From: Gammaproteobacteria bacterium
GTDB lineage: Bacteria > Pseudomonadota > Gammaproteobacteria > SZUA-229
Assembly: GCA_030148865.1 (NCBI GenBank)
Contig: JASBSR010000029.1
Location: forward strand, 1 to 64,000
Direction: 5' to 3'
DNA: 64,000 bases
The notes below the pieces were generated by a model. The model was not told the DNA's origin, made no database searches, and saw only the letters and a program-made list of their open reading frames with translations. Position numbers and translations under genes: made by a program. Shown here piece by piece: positions 53,406 to 62,724 of the stretch. Position 1 is the first letter of the stretch; the number at the start of each line of letters is the position of its first letter.

Positions 53406-54274
53406 GTATTTTCATTAATAAACACTCGCGGGTGATTTATCAGGGCTTCACCGGCCAGCATGCCACTTTTCACGCAGAAGAAGCGATCCAAACCGGCACG
53501 CATATTGTCGGCGGCGTCACTCCCGGCAAGGGTGGGCAAAAACATCTTGATCTGCCCGTGTTCGAAACGGTGTCATCTGCGGTGCGCGAAACCGGCGCTG
53601 ACGTCTCCGGAATTTTTGTGCCACCTCAATTCGCCGCCGACGCCATACTCGAAGCCATTGAAGCGGGCATTAAAATCATCGTGGTCATCGCCGACGGCAT
53701 TCCAGTGCAGGATATGGTCCGGGTAAAACGTTATTTGATTGGTCACGACTCAATAATTTTTGGTCCCAACACCGCCGGCGTAATCACTCCCGGCGAATGC
53801 AAGGTCGGCATCATGCCGGCGAGCATTTACACCCCGGGCCGCATCGGCGTGGTCTCGCGTTCCGGCACACTCAACTATGAAGCGGTCGCACAAATGACCG
53901 CGCTGGGTTACGGCCAGTCGACCAGTGTCGGCATCGGCGGCGACCCCATTAATGGTGCCAATTTTGTCGACGTGCTAAGTGCATTCAACGACGACCCCGA
54001 TACCGACGCCGTGGTGCTGATCGGCGAAATCGGCGGTCAGCAAGAAGTCGATGCGGCGCGCTGGGCAACACAGCACATGAGCAAACCGGTGATCGGCTTC
54101 ATCGCCGGGGTATCAGCACCGCCGGGGCGCCGCATGGGGCATGCCGGTGCGATTATTTCCGGTAAGTCAGACACCGCAGTCGCCAAAATGGACGCCATGG
54201 AAGCGCTCGGCGTGCACGTGGTGCGCAACCCGGCAGACATCGGTACCACCGTAAAACGCGCGCTGAATAGCTAG
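53402..54274 (+). CDS. mtkB: Malate-CoA ligase (malate thiokinase), alpha subunit
   Basis: A 290-residue CoA-binding subunit related to SucD. It shows the CoA-binding [20 protein letters not shown], the [17 protein letters not shown] loop, [15 protein letters not shown], and the C-terminal active-site histidine in [12 protein letters not shown]. With the beta subunit it converts malate, CoA and ATP into malyl-CoA (reversibly), feeding the lyase upstream. Confidence 0.85.
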   Translation: MSIFINKHSRVIYQGFTGQHATFHAEEAIQTGTHIVGGVTPGKGGQKHLDLPVFETVSSAVRETGADVSGIFVPPQFAADAILEAIEAGIKIIVVIADGIPVQDMVRVKRYLIGHDSIIFGPNTAGVITPGECKVGIMPASIYTPGRIGVVSRSGTLNYEAVAQMTALGYGQSTSVGIGGDPINGANFVDVLSAFNDDPDTDAVVLIGEIGGQQEVDAARWATQHMSKPVIGFIAGVSAPPGRRMGHAGAIISGKSDTAVAKMDAMEALGVHVVRNPADIGTTVKRALNS

Positions 54275-54282
54275 GAGTCATC

Positions 54283-54762
54283 ATGGCGCGCATTGTTATC
54301 CTCGTGGCACTACTCGCCATCGGTCTCATTCTCTGGCACAAGATTTCGAATGCCAAAGGCGAACAACGTAAAAAACTGGTGATGTGGACCGTGGTCGGTG
54401 GCGTGCTGGCCGGCCTGGTGATACTCGCCGCGACAGGGCGGCTGAACTGGGTCACTGCGGCGATTGGTGGTGTGGTCGCCATGATCCCGCGCCTGATGGG
54501 TCTGCTGAAATATTTACCGCTGATCGACCGTTTTACCAAACAGGGTAAAGCCAAGCAGCAATCACAGACCCAGTCAGCCCGTCGCAACAACAAAATAAGC
54601 ACGAAAGAAGCACTGGATATTTTAGGTCTGGAACCCGGCGCAACCCGCGAACAGATTTTGCAGGCGCACAAACGCATGATGCAAAAAATCCATCCTGACC
54701 GCGGCGGCTCGGATCATCTTGCCGCGCAGATCAATCAGGCGAAGGAAACTTTGCTGGGCTAG
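54283..54762 (+). CDS. Membrane-anchored J-domain protein
   Basis: A 159-residue protein with two N-terminal helices (about 3-17 and 35-54), a charged linker and a C-terminal J domain (LDILGLEPGATREQILQAHK, then KIHPDRGGSDHLAAQINQAK) with the HPD motif needed to stimulate DnaK. Layout resembles the Tim14/DjlA-like small membrane co-chaperones. Ribosome site AGGAG lies before the ATG; it may share the mtk transcript (8 bp). Confidence 0.88.
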   Translation: MARIVILVALLAIGLILWHKISNAKGEQRKKLVMWTVVGGVLAGLVILAATGRLNWVTAAIGGVVAMIPRLMGLLKYLPLIDRFTKQGKAKQQSQTQSARRNNKISTKEALDILGLEPGATREQILQAHKRMMQKIHPDRGGSDHLAAQINQAKETLLG

Positions 54763-54783
54763 TCCGGGATTGTCCGCTAGTCT

Positions 54784-54975
54784 TTGCATATAGCCGCTAT
54801 CGAAGCCGCCATGCCGGTGAATGACCGCATTCAACTGGTGGAAGATATCTCGGACTCAATCGTCGAGCTGCCTGACTGGCACAAACAGGAACTCGACGCT
54901 CGTATTCAAGCATATCACAGTAACTCCGACTCCAGCTCACCCTGGGCCGAGGCGAAGCAGCGCCTTCTCGGCTAA
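54784..54975 (+). CDS. Addiction-module antitoxin-like protein
   Basis: A 63-residue protein resembling the putative addiction module component family (TIGR02574-type antitoxins): RIQLVEDISDSIVELPDWHK followed by an acidic WAEAKQRLLG tail. The start is a TTG at 54784. The matching toxin gene, 5 bp downstream, is frameshifted, so the module is probably non-functional. Confidence 0.6.
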   Translation: MHIAAIEAAMPVNDRIQLVEDISDSIVELPDWHKQELDARIQAYHSNSDSSSPWAEAKQRLLG

Positions 54976-54979
54976 TCAC

Positions 54980-55160
54980 ATGCTACTATTCAGCAAGGAT
55001 ACCGAGACAGATATTCAAAATGCGTACCGCTGGTATGCCAACACAAACCCTTTTACTCGGTGCTGCTTTCGTTGACGAAGTCGAAATCAGGCTGGCAAAA
55101 GCGCTAAATTTTCATTACTTCCATCAGGTTTTTCCACCCACTATGGCGGATCGCAAGCCA
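54980..55160 (+). pseudogene. ParE/RelE-type toxin, frameshifted and truncated
   Basis: Begins with ATG at 54980 (MLLFSKDTETDIQNAYRWYA), a ParE-like N-terminus. The original frame hits a stop at 55071, while the continuing family sequence (GAAFVDEVEIRLAKAL) is in the +1 frame. The C-terminal catalytic strands expected for the family are not recognisable. The second frame runs without a stop into the Rieske protein gene, but that extension is not part of it. Confidence 0.65.
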
Positions 55161-55208
55161 TATCAGAATCAGCTAAAATACCCGGCCCGAAATCGAATCA
55201 CGAGTCCC

Positions 55209-55541
55209 ATGCCTGAAAAATTTGTCAAACTCGCCAGTCTCAGCCACCTTGCTATCGGCCGCCTGCTCCGGGTCGAGCACCAGGGCCGGGAACTGTGCTT
55301 GGCCTATGTCGATGGCGAGGTCTACGCCGTGGATGACACCTGCAGCCACGAAGCTGCTTCGCTGGCGAAAGGCTCGCTGCACGGTGATTGCGTGAAATGC
55401 CCACTGCACGGCAGTCGCTTCGATTTAAAAACCGGTGCCGCGCTCGACGAGCCCGCCGAAGACCCAATCAATACTTATGCCGTTAAAATTGACGACGATG
55501 ACATCCTCGTTGCGATACGAGAGGAACCCGAACATGACTGA
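55209..55541 (+). CDS. Rieske 2Fe-2S ferredoxin
   Basis: A 110-residue soluble Rieske protein: cluster ligands in CSHEAASLAKG and CPLHGSRFDL (C-x-H and C-x2-H). Typical electron carrier of dioxygenase or nitrite-reductase-small-subunit type, here stand-alone. The ATG at 55209 is right, because the preceding 63 in-frame residues belong to the broken toxin. It overlaps the next gene by 8 bp, so they are likely partners. Confidence 0.88.
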   Translation: MPEKFVKLASLSHLAIGRLLRVEHQGRELCLAYVDGEVYAVDDTCSHEAASLAKGSLHGDCVKCPLHGSRFDLKTGAALDEPAEDPINTYAVKIDDDDILVAIREEPEHD

Positions 55542-56664
55542 AGTAGAACCACTGTTGCAAAAAGATTCGAAGACCATCATGCGCTCGATTATCCAGCGCA
55601 TTGCTACCGGCCCTGACATGAGCAAGAACGTTACCGAAGCAGAAACTCGCGCCGGCATGGCGGCGATACTGCGCGGTGAAATCGACCCGGTACAGACTGC
55701 AGTCTTTTTAATCGCACTGCGCATGAAGCGCGAAACCGACGACGAGAACAAAGGCATCCTCGCCGGCATCCACGACGTCACCCAGCATGTCACTGCCGAT
55801 GTCGACGAAGTGCTCGACATGTCCGACCCCTATAACGGTTACAACCGCAGCCTGCCGGTGTCACCATTTTTACCGGCGGTGATGGCGGCGCTGGGCGTAG
55901 CCACAGTGTCGCACGGCGCCGAAACCATGAGTCCGAAATTTGGCATCACCCATCATCGCGTGCTAAAGGCTGCGGGTATTCCCGTCGATCTCAGCAGCGA
56001 AGCTGCCGCCGCACAAATTTCAAATCGCGATACTGGCTGGGCTTATGTTGATCAAAAATCGTATTGCCCGGCGCTGCACGATCTCACCACGCTGCGTACC
56101 AATATTGTCAAACGCCAGGCCATTACCACCGTGGAAACCTTGAGCAAACCCATCATGGGCAAGCTTAAAACTCACTGCATGGCCGGCTACGTGCATAAAC
56201 CCTACTCTCATGTGTATTCTATGCTGGCACGGTGCGCGGGTTTTGATTCCTGTTTATTAGTCCGCGGTGTCGAAGGTGGTGTGATTCCTTCCTTACGCCA
56301 GCCCGGCAAGGTGTTTTATTATCACGACATGGGCGAAGAACAGGGGCAGGAATTCGATCCGGCCAGCATCGGTATCCAGCAGGAATTACGCACCATTGCG
56401 CTGCCCGATGATTTGCCCGCGCGCCCCGCAGGTGATGATGTTGGTGCCGCCTTTGACCCTGAATTCGCCGCAAAACTGTCTGCGGATGCAGGCCTGGCCG
56501 CACTCAAGGGTGAACCGGGTATGGCCTACGATGCTCTGGTCTACGCCGGTGCGATTGCGCTCTGGCATCTAAAGAAACACGACAAGCTGCCGGCGGCGGC
56601 TGACAGTATTCGCAACGTGCTCAATAATGGCAGGGCGCTGCAACATTTTAACGCCGCCAAATAA
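55534..56664 (+). CDS. Glycosyltransferase/phosphoribosyltransferase-family protein (TrpD2/YbiB-like)
   Basis: A 376-residue protein resembling anthranilate phosphoribosyltransferase (class IV): NVTEAETRAGMAAILRGEID, GILAGIHDVTQHV, SPFLPAVMAALGVATVSHGA, LVRGVEGGVIPSLRQPGKVF. The TrpD2/YbiB group binds nucleic acid rather than anthranilate, and the anthranilate signature GNRSVSS is not seen. The ATG at 55534 replaces a longer open frame. Overlap with a Rieske gene is unusual and suggests linked function. Confidence 0.75.
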   Translation: MTEVEPLLQKDSKTIMRSIIQRIATGPDMSKNVTEAETRAGMAAILRGEIDPVQTAVFLIALRMKRETDDENKGILAGIHDVTQHVTADVDEVLDMSDPYNGYNRSLPVSPFLPAVMAALGVATVSHGAETMSPKFGITHHRVLKAAGIPVDLSSEAAAAQISNRDTGWAYVDQKSYCPALHDLTTLRTNIVKRQAITTVETLSKPIMGKLKTHCMAGYVHKPYSHVYSMLARCAGFDSCLLVRGVEGGVIPSLRQPGKVFYYHDMGEEQGQEFDPASIGIQQELRTIALPDDLPARPAGDDVGAAFDPEFAAKLSADAGLAALKGEPGMAYDALVYAGAIALWHLKKHDKLPAAADSIRNVLNNGRALQHFNAAK

Positions 56665-56697
56665 CACGCGAGACTCACTGAGATTCAAGGAGACACC

Positions 56698-56988
56698 ATG
56701 CCCCTTAGCGACGCAAAGAAAACTGAAACCCGAGAACGCCTCGAACGTGATCCAGATTTTCGCGACGCGTTTCACACCGAGGCGCGCAACATGTATATGC
56801 AGGCGCTGAAATTTAATCCTGAACTCGAAGAGGCCATCAACAAATTTGAGCTTATCTTGGGTGCCGAACCCGGCAGTGTTGAATTTGAAGACGGTGAAGA
56901 CGATGCGCTGGATATTTTTGAAAAAATTCTTGACGCGCGTGATAATCAGGATCTGATCGACGAGAAGAACGCGAGCACGATCAACTAG
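56698..56988 (+). CDS. Small acidic protein, unknown
   Basis: A 96-residue charged protein with two helical regions (TETRERLERDPDFRDAFHTE, then FEDGEDDALDIFEKILDARD). No signal or membrane segment. I do not recognise the family. It follows the TrpD2-like gene at 33 bp with AGGAG before the ATG and is probably in the same transcript. Confidence 0.6.
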   Translation: MPLSDAKKTETRERLERDPDFRDAFHTEARNMYMQALKFNPELEEAINKFELILGAEPGSVEFEDGEDDALDIFEKILDARDNQDLIDEKNASTIN

Positions 56989-57029
56989 AGCGCGCAGCGC
57001 CCGCCGCCCACTACCCGCCCGGAGCCGTT

Positions 57030-57638
57030 ATGAAACACTTACTCATTGTCACCGGTTATTTACTCGTCAGCGGCTGCATGCAGGCAGAAGATCCGAAAAA
57101 TGTTGCTCAACAGTACTGGCAGGCAATGCAGGCAGGTGATTACGCCAAAGCACGGAGCCTGGTGTCGACTAACAGCCAGAGTAGCTTTGATGATTTTGCG
57201 AACCCGCCCGGCAGTCACAAGCCTGAATTAAATGCGGTCGCACTCACCGCCAGCCGCACCACCGTAACCACCATCATCAACAACGGCAACACCTCAGCAC
57301 AGTTCGACACCGTACTGGTGATGCAAAACGGGCAATGGGTGGTGGACGTCGGGGCGACACAGATTCCACCACCACGCAGTGCACTGGAACAACGCATGAA
57401 AGACATGGTAGAACAGCTCTCCAACGCAGTTGATGACAACATGCAAACCATGGAAGAAACTCTGGGGGAAAGCGTCAACCTGCTCAATGATTTGTTACAA
57501 AGCGGCGCACAGGAACTCAGTGAGTCGGTCACTCAGGGCATGAATGAGCTAAACAATTCGATTCACGATGCCATGCGCAAGCTGGAAAAGCGTCGCCAGC
57601 AGCAAGACGCATCACTATCAGATGAAAGTGCGATTTAG
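57030..57638 (+). CDS. Lipoprotein with NTF2/DUF4878-like domain and coiled-coil tail
   Basis: A 202-residue protein with a lipobox VSGC (acyl cysteine 16), a domain at about 22-115 of the DUF4878/NTF2-like type (NVAQQYWQAMQAGDYAKARS, QNGQWVVDVGAT), and a long predicted coiled coil (about 120-200: MKDMVEQLSNAVDDNMQTME). It is likely outer-membrane anchored. Function unknown. Confidence 0.7.
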   Translation: MKHLLIVTGYLLVSGCMQAEDPKNVAQQYWQAMQAGDYAKARSLVSTNSQSSFDDFANPPGSHKPELNAVALTASRTTVTTIINNGNTSAQFDTVLVMQNGQWVVDVGATQIPPPRSALEQRMKDMVEQLSNAVDDNMQTMEETLGESVNLLNDLLQSGAQELSESVTQGMNELNNSIHDAMRKLEKRRQQQDASLSDESAI

Positions 57639-57647
57639 TTTAGAAAC

Positions 57648-58126
57648 TTAGTATTTGCCACAGAAACATGGGGAGCGCAGAGTATGTACCACATATGTGC
57701 CTTCGAACACAGCACTAACGCCTTCTCTGCTAATAATACTGGATTGTAAATGTATTCTTGCTACTCTCTTTTTTTGCAAGGCAAGGATAAAGCGTTCGAC
57801 CTGTGCCATTGACCGAAACGAACATTGTGCAACAATACTCGTGATAACCGGCTTAATGAACCTGGTATTGCTTTCCTGTATGACAATTTGCCCGTTTAAT
57901 CCCCGCTCCTGCAATAACAAGTAGATCAGCCCCCAACCAGCCAGGACAGAGACAGAATAAATACTCCCACCAAACGCTGTGTGTTTGTGGTTTAGATTGT
58001 TTTCGAGTGGCGCACAGAGCGTTAGCCCTGCCTCACTGTATTCACGAACCTCAATCCCAATTGTTTAGCAAGTGATATTTCAGAATACAGGACGGTCTGA
58101 AGTTTTTGCAGGTCGGCAGTGATCAC
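57648..58126 (-). pseudogene. YiiD-type thioesterase, frameshifted
   Basis: Hotdog thioesterase (YiiD C-terminal family) in two frames. Start GTG at 58126 (VITADLQKLQTVLYSEISLA), running to KQLG near 58061. Here one base is missing and the continuation IEVREYSEAGLTL, HKHTAFGGSIYSVSVLAGWG, IVIQESNTRFIKPV lies in the next frame, to the stop at 57648. In-frame stops block readthrough, so the gene is inactivated unless the break is a sequencing error. It is convergent with the lipoprotein gene. Confidence 0.75.
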
Positions 58127-58155
58127 AACTCAAGCTCTCTGCCCTGACTCGTTCA

Positions 58156-59361
58156 TCAAAAATTCGCCTCCAGCAATTCCACCCAGTGAATCACTGGTGT
58201 TTCTGCTCCGGTCGCAAGATGCAGCTGACAACCAATATTGGCGGTGGCAATAATGTCAGGCTGCTCGGCGCTGAGTGCCTGCACTTTATTTTTCAGCAGC
58301 TGTTTCGACAGGTCCGCCTGCAGGATGGAATAGGTGCCAGCCGAACCGCAACACAGATGCGCGTCGGCGACATGACAAAGCTCAAAGCCGGCTTTCTGCA
58401 ATATGCTCTCGACCACACCGGCCAGTTTCTGGCCGTGCTGCAGGGTGCAGGGACTGTGAAAAGCCACTTTCGTTTTCGCTGTGGTTTTCGGCAAGACCTC
58501 ATGCAACAAAATCTCACTGATGTCTTTGGCGAGCCCACTCACTTTTGCTGCTTTTTCCGCGTAGATCGGGTCATGCCGCAACAATACACCATACTCTTTG
58601 ACCACGGTGCCGCAGCCACTGGCGGTGATAACAATAGCTTCTACACCCTGTTCGATATACGGCCACCAGGCATCGATATTACGCCGCATAAAATCTAGCG
58701 CTTCTGCACTGGCAGACAGATGATGACTGACTGCACCACAGCAACCAGCACCACTGACCGCAATCAGTTCGATGCCAAGCCTGTTTAATATGTTTGCGCT
58801 CGCGGCGTTGGTGTTAGGTGTCGCAACACTTTGCACGCAGCCCTGTAGCACCAGCATATTGCGCGCGCGGGTTTGCCTATCCCACACCCGAAGTTTTTGC
58901 CTGGCCGGTATTTTTTTGCTCAGCCCTGCCGGTAACACCGGCCTGAGCAGCTGACCCAGTTTTAACAAAACGCCAAAGCGCGCCGGATACGGAAACAGCT
59001 GGCGCAATAAATACCGTATCAGACGATCCAGCTTGCCGCGCGGCACTTTGTGCTCGACAATTTCGCGGCCTATATCCACCAGACGGCCATAACGCACGCC
59101 GGACGGACAGGTGGTCTCGCAGGCGCGACAGGTCAGACAGCGATCGAGGTGGCTGCGGGTTTTAGCCGTCACCTGGTTGCCTTCCAGCATTTGCTTGATT
59201 AAATAAATTCTACCGCGCGGGCCATCGAGTTCATCGCCCAGCAATTGATACGTGGGACAGGTGGCGGTACAAAAACCACAATGCACACAGGTGCGCAAAA
59301 TGCTGTCAGCTTCCTGACCGGCGTCGGTACTGGCGAATTCCGCTGCGATACGTGTTTGCAT
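58156..59361 (-). CDS. glcF: Glycolate oxidase iron-sulfur subunit
   Basis: A 401-residue protein with two 4Fe-4S clusters (CVHCGFCTATCPTYQLLGDE and CLTCRACETTCPSG) and two CCG domains (GAGCCGAVSHHL, HLCCGSAGTYS). With GlcD and GlcE it oxidises glycolate to glyoxylate and passes electrons to the quinone pool. Last gene of glcDEF, 1 bp after glcE. Confidence 0.95.
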   Translation of the reverse strand: MQTRIAAEFASTDAGQEADSILRTCVHCGFCTATCPTYQLLGDELDGPRGRIYLIKQMLEGNQVTAKTRSHLDRCLTCRACETTCPSGVRYGRLVDIGREIVEHKVPRGKLDRLIRYLLRQLFPYPARFGVLLKLGQLLRPVLPAGLSKKIPARQKLRVWDRQTRARNMLVLQGCVQSVATPNTNAASANILNRLGIELIAVSGAGCCGAVSHHLSASAEALDFMRRNIDAWWPYIEQGVEAIVITASGCGTVVKEYGVLLRHDPIYAEKAAKVSGLAKDISEILLHEVLPKTTAKTKVAFHSPCTLQHGQKLAGVVESILQKAGFELCHVADAHLCCGSAGTYSILQADLSKQLLKNKVQALSAEQPDIIATANIGCQLHLATGAETPVIHWVELLEANF

Positions 59362-59362
59362 G

Positions 59363-60439
59363 TTATAGCTCTGGGTACATCTTGCCCGGGTTTAAAATAC
59401 CGGCCGGGTCAAATGCAGTTTTCAAATTCTTATGAATCCGCTGTAACCCCAGGCTCAAAGGATGAAATTTTTCGCCATTCGCAGTGCCCTCCATATCTCG
59501 AAACAATATGGCATGACCATGAGCAGCGCGCGCCTGTTTACGAATCTCGGTGGCACTTTCATCGCTTTCTAGCCAGCGCAATGCACCTCCCCATTCGTAT
59601 AGACACTTGCCATCGATGTGCATAGGTGGTGCATTCGAAGCGACCGATAAACGCCACAAAGGCTTATCACTGTTAAAAAACGCGTGCTGCTGTTCGCGGA
59701 TTTTTTTCCAGTAATCTTTCGCCGCTGCGACTTTTTCGCCGCCCATCTGTTTGCGTGCAGCATCAACCGCATTCTCGCTGGCACTCAGGCGCATAAATAA
59801 ACGATCACCATCATAACAACTTGCACTAATCGGCAATGGCAGACGCGACCAGCGATGCATATCGTCCAGTGCTTTGCGCGCGCTGCACTCAAATGCCAGT
59901 GTGATTTCAATTTCAGGCACAGGCAATACTTTAATCGAGACTTCGGTGATTACGCCCAGCGTGCCCATTGCACCCGCCATTAAACGTGAGACATCATACC
60001 CGGCAACATTTTTCATGACTTCACCACCAAAACTCAGCAGCTCACCCTTGCCGTTGATGATGTTACAACCGAGAACAAAATCGCGCGCGGCACCAGCATA
60101 GGCGCGACGCGGGCCCGAAAAATTACAGGCTACGGTACCACCGATAGTTGCGCTATCAGAAAACTGAGGCGGTTCGAAGGCGAGCATTTGCCTGTGTTCT
60201 GCGAGTGCGGCTTTGATCTCCTGTAGTGGCGTGCCACTGCGCGCAGTAATCACCAGCTCGGTGGCCGCGTAATTGATAATACCGCGATGCCCGCTAATAT
60301 TGATCGCCTCACCGACAACAGTATTACCGTAAAATGTTTTGCTATTACCGCCGGCGATACGTAATGCACGTTTTTCCTCGCAGGCACTAACGATCTGTTG
60401 CTGCAAATTTTTGCTGATATCGCTCATCACAAAACTCAA
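59363..60439 (-). CDS. glcE: Glycolate oxidase subunit GlcE
   Basis: A 358-residue FAD-binding subunit of the glycolate oxidase complex: RIAGGNSKTFYG, the FAD loop FSDSATIGGTVACNFSGPRR, and EVMKNVAGYDVSRLMAGAMG. It overlaps glcD by 4 bp and is followed by glcF. Confidence 0.95.
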   Translation of the reverse strand: MSFVMSDISKNLQQQIVSACEEKRALRIAGGNSKTFYGNTVVGEAINISGHRGIINYAATELVITARSGTPLQEIKAALAEHRQMLAFEPPQFSDSATIGGTVACNFSGPRRAYAGAARDFVLGCNIINGKGELLSFGGEVMKNVAGYDVSRLMAGAMGTLGVITEVSIKVLPVPEIEITLAFECSARKALDDMHRWSRLPLPISASCYDGDRLFMRLSASENAVDAARKQMGGEKVAAAKDYWKKIREQQHAFFNSDKPLWRLSVASNAPPMHIDGKCLYEWGGALRWLESDESATEIRKQARAAHGHAILFRDMEGTANGEKFHPLSLGLQRIHKNLKTAFDPAGILNPGKMYPEL

Positions 60440-61914
60440 AAACGTTCCAGCTCGGGGAACGGCAGCTCACCTTTGTGCACGTGCATGGCACCGAACTCGG
60501 CACAGCGATGCAGGGTCGGCACTGCTTTGCCGGGATTGAGCAAAGCTTTCTCATCGAAGGCGTGCTTGATCGCGTGGAACTGGCTCAGCTCCAGCGCCTT
60601 GAACTGCACGCACATCTGGTTAATTTTTTCCATACCGACACCGTGTTCGCCGGTGATGCTGCCGCCGACCTCGACACAAAGCTCAAGTATCTTGCCGCCG
60701 AATTCTTCAGTGCGCTCCAGTTCGCCGGGCTTATTGGCATCGTACAGAATCAGTGGATGCAGATTGCCGTCACCCGCGTGAAATACATTTGCCACTGGTA
60801 AATCATATTCTTTCGACAGACTGGCAATAGTCTTAAGCACGTGCGGTAACTGCTTGCGCGGGATGGTGCCATCCATACAATAATAATCCGGTGAGATCCG
60901 TCCCACTGCGGGAAACGCTGCCTTACGCCCGGCCCAGAACAAGGCGCGTTCAGCAGCGTCCCTGGCCGTGCGCACTTCGGTGGCACCGCTGATTTTTAAA
61001 ATTTCGCGTACTTCAGCAACGTGGCTGGAGACTTCTTCGTTAGTGCCATCGAGCTCGCACAGCAGGATAGCTTCGGCATTGGCGGGATAACCGGCGTGGA
61101 CAAAATCTTCTGCCGCCTGTATCGCGAGCCGGTCCATCATTTCCAGCCCGGCGGGAATAATCCCCGCAGAAATAATATCGCCTACTGCAGCACCGGCTTT
61201 GGCTACATCATCGAAGGCGGCAAGAATCACCTGGGCGCGTTCCGGTATCGGCAACAGCTTGACTGTGACTTCGACAATGACGCCGAGCATACCTTCCGAA
61301 CCGGTCAGCAACGCGAGCAGGTCATAGCCAGCGCAGTCCAGGCCGCCGCCACCGATGCTCAGTAGCTCACCTTCGATGGTAAGCAGGGTGAGCTGCTGTA
61401 TATTGTGCACCGTGAGGCCATATTTCAGGCAGTGCACGCCACCGGAGTTTTCCGCGACATTGCCGCCGATGCTACAGGCAATTTGCGAAGACGGATCGGG
61501 CGCATAGTACAAACCGAATTTTTCTGCCACCTGCGAGATTGCCAGATTGCGCACCCCTGGCTGCACCCGGGCGATGCGGCGCTCGGCGTCGATGTCAATA
61601 ATCTGACTAAAGCGCGCCAGACTTAGCAAGACGCCGTCAGCGTGCGGCAGCGCACCACCGGAAAGACCGGTGCCGGCACCGCGCGCGACCACCGGAATCT
61701 CGTGCTGATAACAATATTTCAGCACGGCCTGCACCTGTTCGAGAGTTTCGGGCAACACGGTGACCAGTGGCAGTTCACGATAGGCGGACAGACCATCGCA
61801 TTCGTAGGGCCGCAGATCTTCTCTCTGATGCAGAACCGCCCGTGCCGGCATGATATGCTGCAACTGTTTTATCAGTTTCTGCTTATCGACCGCATGTGTG
61901 TTTAAGGTGCTCAT
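60436..61914 (-). CDS. glcD: Glycolate oxidase subunit GlcD
   Basis: A 492-residue FAD-linked oxidase: VVARGAGTGLSGGALPHADG, CSIGGNVAENSGGVHCLKYG, LLALLTGSEGMLGVIVEVTV, HAGDGNLHPLILYD, SITGEHGVGMEKINQM. First gene of the operon glcDEF. It supplies glyoxylate, the acceptor for malyl-CoA lyase acting in reverse, whose gene lies 9 kb away. Divergent from mtnB. Confidence 0.96.
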   Translation of the reverse strand: MSTLNTHAVDKQKLIKQLQHIMPARAVLHQREDLRPYECDGLSAYRELPLVTVLPETLEQVQAVLKYCYQHEIPVVARGAGTGLSGGALPHADGVLLSLARFSQIIDIDAERRIARVQPGVRNLAISQVAEKFGLYYAPDPSSQIACSIGGNVAENSGGVHCLKYGLTVHNIQQLTLLTIEGELLSIGGGGLDCAGYDLLALLTGSEGMLGVIVEVTVKLLPIPERAQVILAAFDDVAKAGAAVGDIISAGIIPAGLEMMDRLAIQAAEDFVHAGYPANAEAILLCELDGTNEEVSSHVAEVREILKISGATEVRTARDAAERALFWAGRKAAFPAVGRISPDYYCMDGTIPRKQLPHVLKTIASLSKEYDLPVANVFHAGDGNLHPLILYDANKPGELERTEEFGGKILELCVEVGGSITGEHGVGMEKINQMCVQFKALELSQFHAIKHAFDEKALLNPGKAVPTLHRCAEFGAMHVHKGELPFPELERF

Positions 61915-62121
61915 GTCCAGCCCTGCTTTGGCTTTGGCCTGTGCCAGTACGAGTTCAAGGACGGTACGTTAACAGCATCACGGTATAATGCAAACACGCC
62001 CCACAGTAAATTCATGTGCGTAGCATAGTGAAATACCCCTTAATTCGTACGGCTGTGAAGATTCGCCTGACAACAATTTGCGTGTATCATTGCCAACTAT
62101 TAATCGCACCGAGTCATACCT

Positions 62122-62724
62122 ATGCTCGCACAACAACTGGTAGATATCTGTCATTTTTTCGGCCAGCGCCAGTGGTGTCCAGCAACCGGTGGAAATTTTT
62201 CAGCGCGCCTGGATAACCAGCATTGTCTGATCACGCGCTCGGGCTGTGATAAATCCCGACTTAGCATACCAGATCTGATTCGTTGCAACTTCAACGGTGA
62301 AGCACCTGACTCCGACCATCATCCATCAGCAGAAACAGCATTGCACACAAAACTGTACCAGCTCGACGCTAACATTAACTCGGTATTACACACACACTCG
62401 GTTAACTCGACTGTACTTTCACGCATGGCTGGCGATGTTGTGCAAATCAGTGGCTATGAAATGCAGAAATCCATACGCGGTAGTCACAGCCATGATGCCA
62501 CTATCAGTATTCCGGTATTTGATAATACTCAGGATATCGAAGAGCTCGCCAAACACGTAGCAAAACAGCACACCGCCGGTAATTTACGACAACCCGGCCT
62601 GCTGGTGCGTGGCCACGGTCTGTACGCATGGGGCACAGATATAAACGAAGCGCGCCGTCATATCGAAGGATTTGAGTTTTTGTTTGCCTGCTTGATACAG
62701 GAAAAAATGCTTCAGGACGCATGA
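62122..62724 (+). CDS. mtnB: Methylthioribulose-1-phosphate dehydratase
   Basis: A 200-residue class II aldolase-fold zinc enzyme of methionine salvage. WCPATGGNFSAR, ITRSGCDKSRL, SAETALHTKLY, VLHTHSVNSTVLSR and LLVRGHGLYAWG are the family motifs. It dehydrates 5-methylthioribulose-1-phosphate. It overlaps mtnC by 4 bp. Confidence 0.95.
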   Translation: MLAQQLVDICHFFGQRQWCPATGGNFSARLDNQHCLITRSGCDKSRLSIPDLIRCNFNGEAPDSDHHPSAETALHTKLYQLDANINSVLHTHSVNSTVLSRMAGDVVQISGYEMQKSIRGSHSHDATISIPVFDNTQDIEELAKHVAKQHTAGNLRQPGLLVRGHGLYAWGTDINEARRHIEGFEFLFACLIQEKMLQDA

